Shown here one piece after another: positions 36,778 to 51,074 of a stretch of DNA of 64,000 nt; position 1 is the first letter of the stretch, and each line of letters opens with the position of its first letter. Below the pieces are notes generated by a model that was not told the origin of the DNA, did not search any database, and saw only the letters and a list, made by a program, of their open reading frames with translations. The position numbers and the translations under genes were made by a program. This stretch comes from Ichthyophthirius multifiliis. Taxonomy: Eukaryota; Ciliophora; Oligohymenophorea; Hymenostomatida. The stretch covers positions 87,722 through 151,721 of the forward strand of contig NW_004086344.1 of assembly GCF_000220395.1 (NCBI RefSeq). The letters are read 5' to 3'.

Positions 36778-37500
36778 TTATTGCTTATATAAATTTTTAT
36801 TTAATATTTTTTTTTTTTCGATAATTTAAATTTTAAATACTTATTTTTTATTTTTATGAAATGAACAAAATAGTAAAATTATATTTTAATTTGTTTTTTT
36901 TTTATAAAAAATAATAATATAATATTATTTTAAAATAATAAAATTATTTGTGGCTATAAATAAATTTTAAAAATTAAATTAATTAAAGTTAATTTTTTTA
37001 TTTTTTAATCGAAAAAAATATCTTTTTAAATTGCTAATAAATCATAATTACAATATTAATATCAAAAAATGATATTGTTTTTATTTTTTTATTCACTTAT
37101 TTATTAAAATATTTTGTATTATATATATTCTTATTGTTAATAAGTAATTTATTTAAAAAAATTAAAGACTTTTATTTATTAATTATAATAACCTTTAAAG
37201 TAGCTTTTTATTCAAAATAAATATAAATAATAGATAATAAAATGTTTAATTTTGATATTCAAATTAAAATAAAATATAAAGAATAAAATAGGGAGTATTT
37301 ATTTTAAATAAAAATAGTAAATAATATTTAAATTAGTTATTTATTTATTTAAAAAAAAATCTCAATTTTTTTCATGTTTGATATTTTAAATGTATAACTA
37401 ATTGAAATTAATTTTTACATTATCAATATGTCTATAAGTTTTAAAAAAAGACTTTTACCTAGGAATAAATTTAAAATAACATTCATATACCTATTAAATA
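36778..37500. other. A+T-rich intergenic stretch
   Basis: No gene recognised. It ends at the ATT microsatellite (37500-37560), beyond which the minus-strand cNMP-binding gene begins to read. Confidence 0.5.
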
Positions 37501-37505
37501 TTATG

Positions 37506-37560
<55 letters not shown>
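37500..37560. repeat. (ATT)n microsatellite
   Basis: About 20 ATT/TTA units at the 3' end of the cyclic-nucleotide-binding protein gene; whether any are translated is unclear. Confidence 0.95.
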
Positions 37561-39707
37561 TCTTTTTACTATTATATGGATAATTAATAAATGAATGAAT
37601 TTTTTTTTAAAATAATATTTCTTGACTTTTGAAAGAAGAATTATTAGAAATATAAAGATAGTCTAAATCTTTTGATAATTTTTATTTTTTTTCATTGGAT
37701 TTAATATGTCCTTCTAAAAGATATTTTTTTTTGCTTTAAATTTTTTTTTTTTCACTCTAAAAATTTTATGTTTTTTCACTTTTTTTTTTTTTTTTTTCAA
37801 TAATGTATTTCTATATGTTTTTTTATTCACTTTCATTTTTTTTTTCATATTCAAGTATTTTTTATTCTGGAGTATTTAAAATTTCTTTGTTTTGTTTTTT
37901 TTTAAAAAATTCTTTTAATTTTTATTTTAAAATTTCCATATCTAAATTATTAGGTGTTTCCTTTAATTATTAAGAATTTTTTCGACTATTTTTTATTGAT
38001 TTTTGAAAAGATAAATTTGTCCTTTCCGTATATAGAGTAAAGTTTTTAAATTTAGTTCTGTATTTTTTTAATAGAGATACTGTAGTTTATTTCATAATAT
38101 GTTTTTTTAATTAAGTAAAAGAAGATAGTTATTCTCTTTAAATATTTTATTAAATGCTTTATTCTATATTATTTTCCTCAGATTTTAACTATTTTTCTAA
38201 AATGAGATTTTTTAAAATTTAGATTTTTTCACTTTTGCTTTTTTAATGATTAATTTTCAAATCTAAGATTTCTTCTAAATCTTCAGTTTATAAGGTATTA
38301 AATTCTTTTTACTTTATTTTTTCACAGTCATTAATTTTTTCGTATTTTTATAGAAAATTAGGAAACATAAATTAGTTATATTTTATTAATTAAGTTTTTA
38401 TTTTTTATAATCTATTAGTGAGTATATCTTCCCTTTATTTTATATAATCTTCAAATTATTATTTCAATAACGGATTACTCTATAATTATTATTCTATGAT
38501 TTTCTTTGATAAAATTATTAGTTCACCGCCTTCTACGCTTGTACAATATACTGATTATTTTCTTTTTTCATCTGTTAATAATTCTAACTCTCCAAAAATT
38601 TCATATTTTCCTAAAATAGATATCTTTTTTTTTTGTTATAAATAAAAATCAAAAATCAAAAAGGTGCTTTTTTACTTTTATATTCATCATTTTATTTTAA
38701 GAAATATTTTAAAAAGGATTTACTTTTTCATTTTCTTGGAAATTTATATTTATTTTTTTGTAAATCTAATTTTTTTTATATAATTAATAAATTATTATAT
38801 TTTATTGTTAATTTAAAGGTTATATAAATTATATATATTTAATAAAAACTGTAAACTCTCCACTTTTAATAATATAACAATTCAAACTATTTTCTCCTTC
38901 AATAAAAACATGTTTTTTTGCTAAAATGCAAATATCAAAAGAATTTAAATGCAAATTCTATTAAAGATTAAAATTTAATTTGCTAAAAAATGGTGCTTTT
39001 TGGATATATTTCATCTATTCAAGTAACTTAAAATTTTCTTTTTCTTTTAAAATTAAATCAAACTATTTTTTGTCAATAACAGCAAAATATGTATCTTCCA
39101 AACAACTTATAGAGGCCATTCTTTTTCCGTTTTTAATAATTGCAAGCTCCCCAAATGAATCACCTGTAATAAGTTCTTTTACAAAAAACAGTTAAAATTA
39201 AGAATCTTCCGGTTTTTTTATATTTTTAGATTTCATATCCTCATTTTCTTCTTTTTTAGATTACAAAAACTAGTTTTTATGTGATTTATTTGTAATGTCT
39301 TATTTTTAAACTATTTATTTCATATATACACCCACTTTTCCACTTATTATTATATAAAACTTTTAACCTATTTCATCTTTTTATTTTTTTATTTTTTTTA
39401 AAAAAACAAAAACAAAATTAGAATAAAATAAAATAAAATTACCGACATTAAATACAACTTCACCTTTTTTAAAATATTCGTATTTCATATATGTACAGCA
39501 TAATTTTTGGAAATTATTATTCTCTTATTGGTCTTTATATTGACTAAAAAAGCCTATTTTTTATGTTTCTTATTGTAATAATTATATTTATTATTTATTT
39601 CTTTTTAAAGCTGGTGTTTTTAAAATTGCTATTAATTACTTTTTTTTTTTTTTTTTTTTAATTTTTTTTTTTTTTACATCAAGTTTTTAAGAAGCTTCTG
39701 TATTCAT
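37561..39707 (-). CDS. Protein with cyclic-nucleotide-binding domains and coiled-coil tail
   Basis: Probable ATG 39705-39707 (MNTEASQKLDVKKKK). The next 60 residues cross a poly-A run whose frame is uncertain. The first cNMP-binding domain is clear: YFKKGEVVFNVG, KFYIIISGKVGVYM, GDSFGELAIIKNGKRMASI, TYFAVIDKKQF. A second begins at LEQIKYIQKAPFFSKL and has HVFIEGENSLNCYIIKSGEF and FGELELLTDEKRKQSVYCTS. The phosphate-binding cassette normally has FGELAL-x-x-x-x-RxA; the first copy has Arg in KRMAS, and the second reads KRKQS, so its Arg/Ala pair is altered. A Lys/Glu-rich coiled coil follows. The end near 37561 is approximate. No kinase or channel domain is attached. Confidence 0.75.
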
Positions 39708-39880
39708 ATTTATATGCAAGTATTTACGTTTTATATAATTTTATTATATATATATATATATATATATTATTAAATTTTTTATTATAATTTATTTAAGTAT
39801 TTTTATTTTTTTTTTATTTTTTTAAAAATATAATTTATAAAAAATATAATCAAAATAAAGCTTTATTAATAAATAATAAA

Positions 39881-41689
39881 ATGGAATAAATATTTTAAAA
39901 ATAACTCTAAACTACAAATACAATTATTTAATTATTAAAAGAAGACGAAAATCTGACACAAGAATATCAAATAGTGCTATATTATCATTAAAAAATAGAG
40001 GAAATTCACACCGAAATAATCTAATTGAAAGCTGATGATTTTTTTATTCCCGTTTTTAAATTTGTAGATGAATAAATAATAAATAATATAGTGAATTCCG
40101 TTAAAAATATGAATTATCATAAATAATAAAAATAAATAAAAGATTTTTTTAATGAAAAACTATAAATAAATGCTTAAAAATTAAAACTAATAAATGGATA
40201 TTTACTATAATTAAAAGATTTAGATATTACTAACGATTGTATATTTAATATTAAGAAACAAGAAGAACTAAAAAAAGACATTGAATATTATTAAATATAA
40301 GAAAATTTAGAAGAATAAATGGAAAATTTCTTAAAAATAGTTTATAGTACATACGGGGCTTTAAAAAATGAAGAAGAAGAAGGAAACATATTAAAAAAAT
40401 ATACAAAACAATTATATTTATATACATAAACTTATACTGCTAAACATAGAACTGAACTTTTTTAAATGAACCCAAAAAAAGAAAAAGTAATAAAAGCTTG
40501 GAGGTCTATAGATGAACCTTTTATTAAGAAAGCTTATAAATTGAATTTCGATTATATATAGTTCTCTAACAAAATATATATACCGAAGGATTTATTTGAA
40601 AAAATAGATATAAATTTCATAATAAAAAATAGGAATAAATATTTCGTTAATTTTAATGAGGAAAAACACTCGAAAATAATAGACGAGTTTTTTAAAAAAG
40701 AAGAAATGGAAAAATAAATAGAAGAAAAAGAAATTAAAAATTAAGAAGATTATAATATTTTAAAAAAATCGAAAAATAAGATAAAATTAAGATTAATTTG
40801 TTCATAAAAAATAAACTCTTTTTATAATCAAAGTGAGTCCTGTATATTTTCATGTACTAACTCTAGAAATTAGAAACATTCCGAAATTTAGTAATTCGAT
40901 TTGATTTTTCATATACATGGTGGAGGATTTGTATCCATGAATTCATATAGTAATTAAATATATACTATAAAATGGGCAAATAAAATCAAATAAAGCTTAA
41001 TAATATCAATAGATTATTCTAAAAGTCCCGAAAATCCCTATCCAAACGCTTTAAACGATGTCTGGTAAGCCTATAATTATATAATAAAACACCTTCCTAA
41101 GAAACTAAACGTGATATTTAACTCAGTAATATTAGCAGGAGATAGTGCAGGAGGTAATTTATGTGTAGGATTGTTAAATTTATTAATATAGGAGAAAAAA
41201 ATGGATATTATGCCTGATGGACTATAACTTACCTATCCTGCTTTAGGTTTACAAAAGTCCTTTTTTAGTCCAAGTAAATTATATTCACTAACTGAATATA
41301 TAATGCCTGCTTCATTTCTTTAGATTTGTCTAGAATGCTATATACCGGAAAATTATAGGACATTTTTGGGAGATTTCGATAGTCTTTTAAGCCCTGTTTT
41401 GATAGAAAATTCTATCATTTAAAAATTTCCGAAATGCTTTATTAATTGTGGTGAATTAGATCCTCTTTTAGATGATACAGTTAGGTTTTTTTATAAAATT
41501 AACTTAAATAGAAATGGTACTTTGAGGATTTTTAAAGGATTGGGACATGGGTATATTAATTATGGAATGAAGTTCGGGGTGGGCATGAGTGCAAGCTAAA
41601 AATGTATTGATTATGTGATATATTGCTTGATTTTATTAATTTAGGATAAGAGAAAAAAAAAAACATAGGCGTTTTTCGAAAAAAATTGA
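39881..41689 (+). CDS. Hormone-sensitive-lipase-type esterase
   Basis: One uninterrupted exon of 603 codons. The N-terminal 330 residues are helical and Q/E/K-rich (the position of the HSL N-terminal domain). The catalytic half has the HSL-family oxyanion motif HGGGF (about residue 347), the nucleophile elbow GDSAGG (Ser about 422), the Asp in GELDPL (about 527) and the His in GLGHGY (about 556). It hydrolyses acylglycerols or steryl esters in the cytosol in relatives. The long N-terminal domain and HGGG/GDSAGG spacing are closer to animal and protist HSL than to short bacterial esterases. Convergent on the minus-strand gene to its left only at their 5' ends, so the two are divergent, 173 bases apart. 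Confidence 0.9.
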
Positions 41690-41838
41690 TTAGAGTTTTT
41701 CTGATTATATAATTTATTTATTTTTTTAAAAAAAAAAATAGTAAATTATTATTTATATATATATATATATATATATACTTTTTTATTTTATTTTTTTTTT
41801 AATTGAAAATAAATATATTTAATTACAAATAAAAAAAT

Positions 41839-44638
41839 ATGATAGAAAAAATACAATTATTAGGTGAATCTCCTCAACCCCGTTTCGGTCATACAATGAC
41901 CTAAATAAATCCAACAACAATAATCTTATATGGAGGTGCAACAGGTGATACTGGCAAATATAATATAACAGGCGATGTATATTAATGCGATTTAAATTTC
42001 CGATAATGGAAAAGATTAACTCCTTCAGGCGTTTCGCCATAAAATAGGGCTGCACATTCAGCAACATCAATCGAAAATAATAATAAAATGGTCATATATG
42101 GAGGAGCTACAGGAGGTATAAATATATATATTTATTTTTATTTATTATATTTATTATTATTATTTAAATAAAAAAAATAGGAGGAGGTATGGCAGATGAT
42201 AATTTATATCTTTTAGATTTTTCATAAGAGAAAGAAACATGGGTAATAATTCCTGTATATGGAACTACTCCAGGAAGAAGATATGGACATACAATTAGCT
42301 TTGTGAAACCTTATTTGGTAGTTTTTGGAGGAAATACAGGTTCGGAATCTGTCAATGATTCTTGGGTTTTAAATATTGAAAAAGCGCCTTATAATTGGTA
42401 AAAATTAGAAATTTCAAGTGAAAATCCTATAATGAGAGTTTATCATTCGGCAGGTGTTTGCTCCTCAGGGGCAGCAAATGGAATGATGGTAATTTTTGGA
42501 GGAAGAACTTAAGATTAATCGGCTTTAAATGATAGTTGGGGATTAAGAAGACACAGGGACGGGAGATGGGATTGGGTAAAAGCTCCTTATAGAATTAATG
42601 GAGAATAACCTTTATGTAGATATTAAGTAATATATATATATATATATAAATATATATAGGCTTTGTTTTAAGCATAGTACGATTTTTTAAGGTCCTTTAA
42701 TGTTTGTTATAGGAGGAAGAAGTAATTAAATTAATGAAAATGTACCTTTGGAAATATATGATACTGAAAGTTCGGATTGGTATAAATTTAATTTTATTTA
42801 AAGATTTAGACATTGTGTGTGGATTTTGTAGTAGTATTTATTTATTCATGGAGGTTTTGACTCATTATAACCTAATGTGCCGACTGATTCTAATATTCTA
42901 AAAGTTGATATGATAAAATTAGTGGGAAATTATTAGAATTTGACAAGGGTTATTGGGAAATTTGTAGATATTTAAAATGGAGAGTAAAAAGAATAAACGA
43001 ATAATAAATAATAATAAGTAGATTTGTATTAAAAAAATTAGTAGAAATAAAATAATAATGATGATAATAAATAATAGAATTAATAAGAATTTTCAAAAAA
43101 TTAAAATTAAAAAATAATAAGGCTTGCTTAAGAAGCAGTTATAGGAGTATCTTATGATCCGAATTCAGAATAAGAAAATTAGACGAAAAAAGTTGCAATT
43201 TAAAAATTATAAAAATAAGGAATAAAATTAAGTATTATTAATAGAATTAAACTATAAAAATATATTTAAATAAATACATATATTTTTATTAATATATATA
43301 AATTAATTATTTTACATATATTTTTATATATATATATATTTATATATTTATATATTATATATTTATATATTCTATATTTTATTTATTTTTATATATTAAT
43401 TTATATTTTATTTAATTATTTTATATATATACATTTTTATTTATTAAGATTAGAATTCTAGATATATTGAAAATTCTGAAATTTCTAATAAAAAATTATA
43501 TTATGAATCAATCTTTTAAATATTTATAGATAACTTACATTTACCTACTTAATATGAAAATGCTACTTAAAAAGATTATTTATCATATATAAAGAAAGAA
43601 TATATTCATAAACTATGTGATGAAGTTCAAAAAGTATTCGAAAAAGAGCCTATGTTATTAAGACTAAGAGCTCCAATTAAGATTTTTGGAAATTTAAACG
43701 GATAATATGAAGATTTAATGAGGTTTTTTAACCATTTTGGGTCTCCTTTTGATAATTAAAGTCCTGAAGATGATATTGATAATAATGATTATCTATTTTT
43801 AGGAAATTATTTAGGTAGAGGTACTATGTAAATAGAGATAATTTTATTATTATTTGCTTTAAAATTGAAGTTTTAGGATTAATTTTTTATGTTAAGGGGT
43901 AATATGGAAGATAAGAAAATAAATAAATGCACAGGATTTGCAGATGAGTGTATTTTGAAATTTTAGGAAGATCCAAATGACCCTTTTTCCATTTTTTAGA
44001 AAATAAATAAAGTATTTGAGTTTATGCCTTTGGGATGTATTTTGGAAGATAATATTTTTTGTGTACATAGTGGAATAGGAAACTCGATAAAAAATATAGA
44101 AGAAATTGAATAAATCCCACGTCCTTTGGAAATCTTTTAAGATCCTAAAACTTATTAACATAAAATTGCATTAGATTTATTATGGAGTGACCCTGTTTTG
44201 GATGATTTTTAATAAGAAAATATATAAAATGATGTTCATGATGTTTTTGGTTTCTAAAACGTTATTAGATTTGGGAATTAGAGGATTCAAAACTTTTTAA
44301 ATGATAATAATCTGGCTTTTATTGTTAGAAGTAATGAATGTGTATTAAAAGGATATTAAAAATAAAGTAATAATATTATTACTATTTTTTCAAATACAAA
44401 TTATGCGGGGGTTTATTAAAATAATGCAAGTATTCTTTATGTAGGAAAACAAAGGAAAATTTAACCTAAAGTTATTTAATGTAATGTAAATTTTAATAGT
44501 TAATAAAATTGGTTTGATTTAGAATAAATAGTTATTTAGAAAAATAATCCTACGAAAAATCTAGATATCGATAAAGATGAAAGTTTACTTAGAAAAAAAT
44601 AAGGGACTCCTCCAAGAGATGCTGTTATTAAATAATGA
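41839..44638 (+). CDS. Kelch-repeat phosphatase-like protein (PPKL type), metal ligands lost
   Basis: ATG 41839-41841 to TGA 44636-44638. Introns: 42116-42180, about 42628-42673 and a long A+T-rich one near 43261-43447. The N-terminal 350 residues hold six kelch blades (ILYGGATGD, VIYGGATGG, VVFGGNTGS, VIFGGRTQD, FVIGGRSN, LFIHGGFDS). A Q/N-rich linker precedes a PPP-phosphatase fold. This architecture is that of PPKL/BSU1. The fold is easily aligned, but the catalytic signatures are altered: GDxHG reads GNLNG, GDxxDRG reads GNYLGRG, GNHE reads GNME, and RAHQ reads RSNE; only VHSG keeps its His. It is therefore probably a pseudophosphatase that binds partners through the kelch propeller. Confidence 0.88.
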
Positions 44639-44789
44639 TTATTCATTTTTTTTTTTTTTCTATTTATTTATATTATATTAAGGCTGTTTTAATACTTTTT
44701 ATTTTTTCTTTTTTTTTTTTCTATAAAAAAAAACTTTTAAATATTAATTAATGCTTTTCTTTTTTTTAATATATACTAAAAAAATTATT

Positions 44790-45640
44790 TATATTTTTTA
44801 GCTTAAATATATATCTAAAAAAATTATATATTAACAAAAAAAAGAACAAAACATAGATTCATTTAAATTTAAAATAATTTTACTTAAAAAAAAGGAAAAT
44901 AGAATATTACGAAACGCATAAGTAGTAAAAAAAGATTATATTAGAAAATTAAATAACTAAAATAGTATATATTTAAAAAAAGACAAATAAATCATAAAGA
45001 AAGAAAATAATATATCCCATTTTATTATAAGCCAATAAAATAATATAGTAATAAATAATATATTATTTAATAAAATATCGAATTTAAATTATATTATAAG
45101 GTGTAAATATCAGAAAAATATTTTATAAGTATCTAAAGAAAATTAAAATGATTAAAAAAACTAATAAAAAATATATTGTTAATATTTTCATTATTTAAAA
45201 TTAAAAATTTAAGAATAAAAAAAAAAAATTTGATGTTTGAAAAAATTTAAAAAATTAAAAGAAATATAAAAGACTAATAAAAAGAAAGATATTTGAATAT
45301 AAAAAAAGAAAGTAAAAAAACAAAATTAATATTTTTTTAAAAAAAAATTATAAATAACGAAACAAGTTTAGAATTATAAATTGAAATGTTTATAGAGATA
45401 AATTTAAAATATAAAATAAAAATAAGATAAAATGAAATTTTTAAAAACAAAAAAATATAAAAATTTAACTAAAATAATAAAAGAAAAAAATTATAATTAA
45501 AATAAAATATTAAAAAAAATTGGAAATATAATAAAATTTGTTAATATATAAAAAAAGATTATATATATTATAAAAAAAAAAAAATTGAAAAAAAAAATGA
45601 ACATATTGAAAAACAATATTATAAAAAATAATAATAATAA
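44790..45640 (+). other. Long Lys/Asn/Gln open frame, doubtful gene
   Basis: A code-6 frame stays open for about 270 codons. Some stretches look like protein (NNETSLELQIEMFIEINLKY, SKENQNDQKNQQKI), others are homopolymeric K/N/I. No good start or intron structure was seen, and strongly A-rich DNA with a single stop codon easily gives such frames. It ends in AAT/TAA triplet repeats at 45630-45690. Confidence 0.25.
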
Positions 45641-45884
45641 TAATAAAATATAATAATAATAATAATAATATAATAATTATAATAATAATTATAATTTTTT
45701 TTTATTATTTATATAAGTTAATATTTATTTTTAATTTTCTTATGGATATTTAATATTTTATTTTTATTTTCTATTCACATATATATTTATTTTAATTTAT
45801 AAATATTTTAATATTATTTAATAAATAATTTTTAATAAATAATGAAATAAAATAATTATAATTTTAATTATTTACTATTTCCAA

Positions 45885-46120
45885 CTAAAATAAGTAAAAT
45901 AATGATTAATTTATGCCTTCATAAATTGATTAAGAAAATTATATTTAGCCTTTTTATATTGTTTAGACTAAATTTCCAAAAATTTCATTGATTTTACCAT
46001 TTTTTAGTAATGTAGGAATTGGTTAGTTAAAATTAATATTTTTAATTTCAAAATTATTTTACCAAATATAAAATAGTTCATATGGAAATATTTATAATTA
46101 ATACAATAATTTTAAAATAA
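45885..46120 (-). CDS. Orphan exon resembling a GST N-terminal domain
   Basis: The minus strand reads about 65 residues without TGA: FPYELFYIWQNNFEIKN, PIPTLLKNGKINEIFGNLVQ, then GQIQFSQSIYEGINQS. The pattern F/P-G-N-L-V followed about ten residues later by I-x-F-S-Q-S-I resembles the glutathione-binding half of sigma-type glutathione S-transferases (PFGxLPxL...LSQSxAI). The first strand with its Tyr and the whole helical domain were not found nearby. It may be one exon of a dispersed gene, or a remnant. Confidence 0.3.
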
Positions 46121-47464
46121 ATGTAAAAATTATATTTTATATATTAAATATGAAAATTTGTTATTAGGTTGGAAATTATATTTACAGTTCTAATTAAAAG
46201 TATTATTTATTTATATATTATATTTTATTTAATAAAATTAGATATATAAAATTAAAAATATATATAAAAATAAAATTAAATACCATTAAACTATTAATAT
46301 AAAAAGTAATAAATTAGAATAAATGAAAGTAATAATAAAAAATTTATTATTTAAATTATTATAAAATGTTATTTTTATATTAATAAAAAAGTTTAGAATA
46401 GTATTTAAATTTAAAGTTTTTTTTTTAAAAAAAATATAAATTTATTTATTAAATAAAAAGTAATATATGTTAAGTTATATTAATTAAATAAATAATATTT
46501 TTAAATATTAAAATAAAAAGAATTGGAAAGTATATGATGTTTTTTATTTATACATATTATAAAATAAAAACATAAGATATATTAAATATTAAATATAAAA
46601 ATATATGAAATTATATATATAAATAAATATATATATATTTATATTACATATATTTTTTTTTTATATATTTCTATTTTTTATATTATATTATAATAGTTTT
46701 ATTATATTTATTAAGATATATTATTCATTATTTTTCCTTATTGTCTTAATAGCTTTTATAAATTTTACAATTTTTAGAATATCTTTTTAAATAATTTTAT
46801 CATCAAGTAAATTATATATATACATATAAATATTTAATTTTATAATGAAATTTTTAATTATTTTTTTTTGCTTGATTTAAATTATAATATTATTTTATAT
46901 TATAATTTTTTTTTATATTATATTTTTTTTATTTCTATTTATTATATATATATATTTTTTATTAAAACACCTATTTATTAAATTTGAATTTCTTTTATAA
47001 ATAAAAACATATCTTTTTAAATAATATATATAAATATTTTTTTAATTTCCATATAAACTATAATTTTTTAATAATATATTATATTATTATAAATAAATTT
47101 ATAATTTATTTTATATTTAAAAAAAATTAATTATTTTGAACATATATTTTTTTGTCAATAAATATAATCAAAATATTTAATGTTAATTTTTTATATAAAA
47201 AAATATAATGAATATTTTTTCATATGTATTTTAATGTATTATTCCTTAAAATAACAAATAACCTTTTTTTTAATATAATTGAACATTTTCATACCTACTA
47301 TTTATAAAAAAAGTTCAAAAATAAATAAAAATTTAACTTAAAAATTAATTACTTTTTAATATTCATCTATTAAAACATTAGAAAAACAAAAAAAGATAAT
47401 AAAAAAAACATATATTAAAATATAATATTTAAATAAAATAATATAAAATAAAATAATAAAAGAA
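46121..47464. other. A+T-rich stretch, nothing recognised
   Basis: About 1.3 kb of low-complexity A+T; upstream region of the TPI gene. Confidence 0.6.
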
Positions 47465-48335
<871 letters not shown>

Positions 48336-49211
48336 ATTTATATTTATTTTTTAATATTAATAAAAATATATATATGATTGTTTGCTTAATTATATATTTT
48401 ATATGATATATAAAATAAACATAAATATTTATTTTATGATAAATAAAAAAAAATTAAATTATTAAAAAATAAAATAAAATAAAATAAAATAAAATAAAGA
48501 TATTTATATTTATATTTAAATATATATATAATATAATTTATGTATAATTATTAAAAAAAAATCAAATATGTATAAATATATATTTATTTTTAAAGAAAAA
48601 TATTTGTATATAAAAATTATTTATATTTTTTTATAATAATATTTTTTATATTATATATAGATATATATGTATAATATTTAAAAAAAAATTAATTTTTTTA
48701 TTTTAACTATAAATATTAGATATTTACTAATAAAATGTTAGTAAACATATACATATTTTAATTTAATTATATATAAAATAATATTTAATTTTAATTTAAA
48801 TTTAAAATAAATTAGTGATTTCCAAATTTAATTTAATATGTATTTTATTATGTTTTTTTATTTAATTTGTTTGAAAAATTCCATTTAAATATCGTAAATT
48901 TAAAATAATTATTTATAATAAAATAAAATATATATATGTATATTTATATAAAAAAAAAAAAAAATTATAATTATTATATATTATAAATTATTTATTATAA
49001 ATATATATATATTTATAATCTAAAAAATATATACCTAATATTTTATATATATATATGTTTATATTTAAATTTATTTCATAAATAATATTTTTAATTTTTT
49101 TTTAATATATATTTAAAATAAAATATTTTATATATTTAAATTATTATATTATATATCATTAATATAATTTATCTTTTTATATTATTTATAAAATAAAAAT
49201 ATAAAATTTAT
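48336..49211. other. A+T-rich convergent intergenic stretch
   Basis: Between the 3' ends of TPI and the kinase gene; low-complexity A+T, no gene seen. Confidence 0.6.
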
Positions 49212-49849
49212 TCAATTATTTTAGTTTACTTTTTGAAATAAAACGTTTATTATATATACCAAATTTTTTTAATCAGTGCTATTTATAAACTATTCATATT
49301 TTATATAATTAAAGTTCATTTATCCGTAAGATATAATACAACCTTAATTTAAAATATTACATATATTTAAACAATTCAATATAATTAAAAGTATATATTT
49401 TTCTTTTATTAAATTTAAACAATATATTTTATTTAATTCGTTTTAATAAATTAATAAAAATTAAAAAAATTATTAATAGAATTCGTTTAATTTTTCTTTT
49501 CTATTTATATAATCTTCAATAATTGGAAGACTTTCACAAATTTAAGATTATTGCTGATATTTGTTTAATAAATATTCTTTTTTATGCATATGAAATTAAA
49601 ATATTACTTAAATTTTTTAAATAATATTTAAATAAAATGGACAATGATAAAGACAAGATTTTTCTTTTATTTGTATTTTAAAAAGTTTTTCAAATTGAAT
49701 TTTTTAATTTAAAAAAATATAAATAAAATTAGACTAAAAAAGTTCACAAATTAAACTTAAATTTTTAATTTCTTTTTATTTTTATAATTCATCAGTAATT
49801 AATGGTTATTAGATAAATTAAATAAACTATTATAAAATTAAATATATAT

Positions 49850-49916
<67 letters not shown>

Positions 49917-51074
49917 TATTTTTTTTTATAAATATGCTTAATCATATATAAAATTTAATTTTTTACATTTAATAATAGTATATATTGATCTAAATATAGT
50001 TTAATTTCTTTTGATTTATCATAATTTTAGGGAAGTTCAATATATTTATTTTATTCTTAAAATTATTTATTATACATTTATTAGTTGAAATATTTAAAAT
50101 TAAATAATTAGTTCTCCTTTGAAAATTAAGAACAAACTCTGTCATCATTAAATATAGAATACTATAAAATCTAATCTAGTTTAATACTTTATTTAGGATC
50201 AAATGTTACCATTTTTGTTATTAATTATTATATTTCTTCAGATAGTTTTTACCTACAATTAAAATTTAATGATACTTTTTAAGATTAATCATTTTTGTTC
50301 GGAAATTAATTAGTTAGCATATGATAAAATGTTACTCCAAGACTAATTAAAAATATAAAAATAGTTTTTATAAAAAATAATAAAATAACGAATATATGTC
50401 GAATTCATAAGAATATTCTATTTTTTAACAATTTTAAGATATAGGTGAATAATATTAGGTTCCTAAAATTGTATTAGCTTATAAATTTTTATCTCTAAGT
50501 TGTTTAGAGCAACCAAAATCTGATATTTTCCATAAAAAACCTTAAATAAGTATATTTTCAGGTTTAATACTTTTTTGTATTAGAAAATAAAAATAAATAT
50601 AAATATATAAATTTATAAATATATATATATTAATATATATATTTACTCTCTATGTAATATTCTATTATCATGCATTTCTTTTAAACCATTTATTATTTAC
50701 TTAAAATAAAATCTGAATTCATATTCTTAAATTTATTCGTTTTTTAATCGTTTATTTTTCAAAAATTAATATACAGAACCTCCTTCACAATATTCCATTA
50801 CTAAAAAATATTAATCTTCATACATAAAAAAATCCTAATATTTAACTATGTTTTAATGATTTAATGATTAATGTATTTTTATTTCGTTTATAAAGTATTA
50901 TTAATTCAATGAGTCTTTATTTTATTATTATTTTAAAGCATATCTTATATTTTATATTTAATTAATACATAAATATATATAACCAAATCCTCCTTTTCCA
51001 ATAATTTCTTATATTATATAGTTGCCTATTTTTTAACCTTTTTTAAGTTATTAGAATATATTATCTTATTACAT
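49212..51074 (-). CDS. Serine/threonine protein kinase
   Basis: ATG 51072-51074. The kinase domain starts at once: GNYIIQEIIGKGGFGYIYL (glycine loop), RYALKQQ (subdomain II Lys), MEYCEGGSVYQFL (hinge), HRDIKPENIL split by a TA-rich intron near 50560-50650, ISDFGCSK, then GTQYYSPI in place of the usual GTxxYxAPE, and FDIYSLGVTFYHML. Catalytic Lys, Asp and DFG Asp are present, so it should be active. GGS/V in the hinge and a C-terminal tail resemble NEK- or STE-like ciliate kinases. The tail beyond about 49900 reads as helical Q/N/L-rich sequence (MHKKEYLLNKYQQQSQICES); its end and the last exons are uncertain (first in-frame TGA found at 49212). Confidence 0.8.

Noticed and set aside
41819-44161. 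Minus-strand open frames near 41819-42070 and 43892-44161
   Set aside because: Antisense to the kelch and phosphatase exons.
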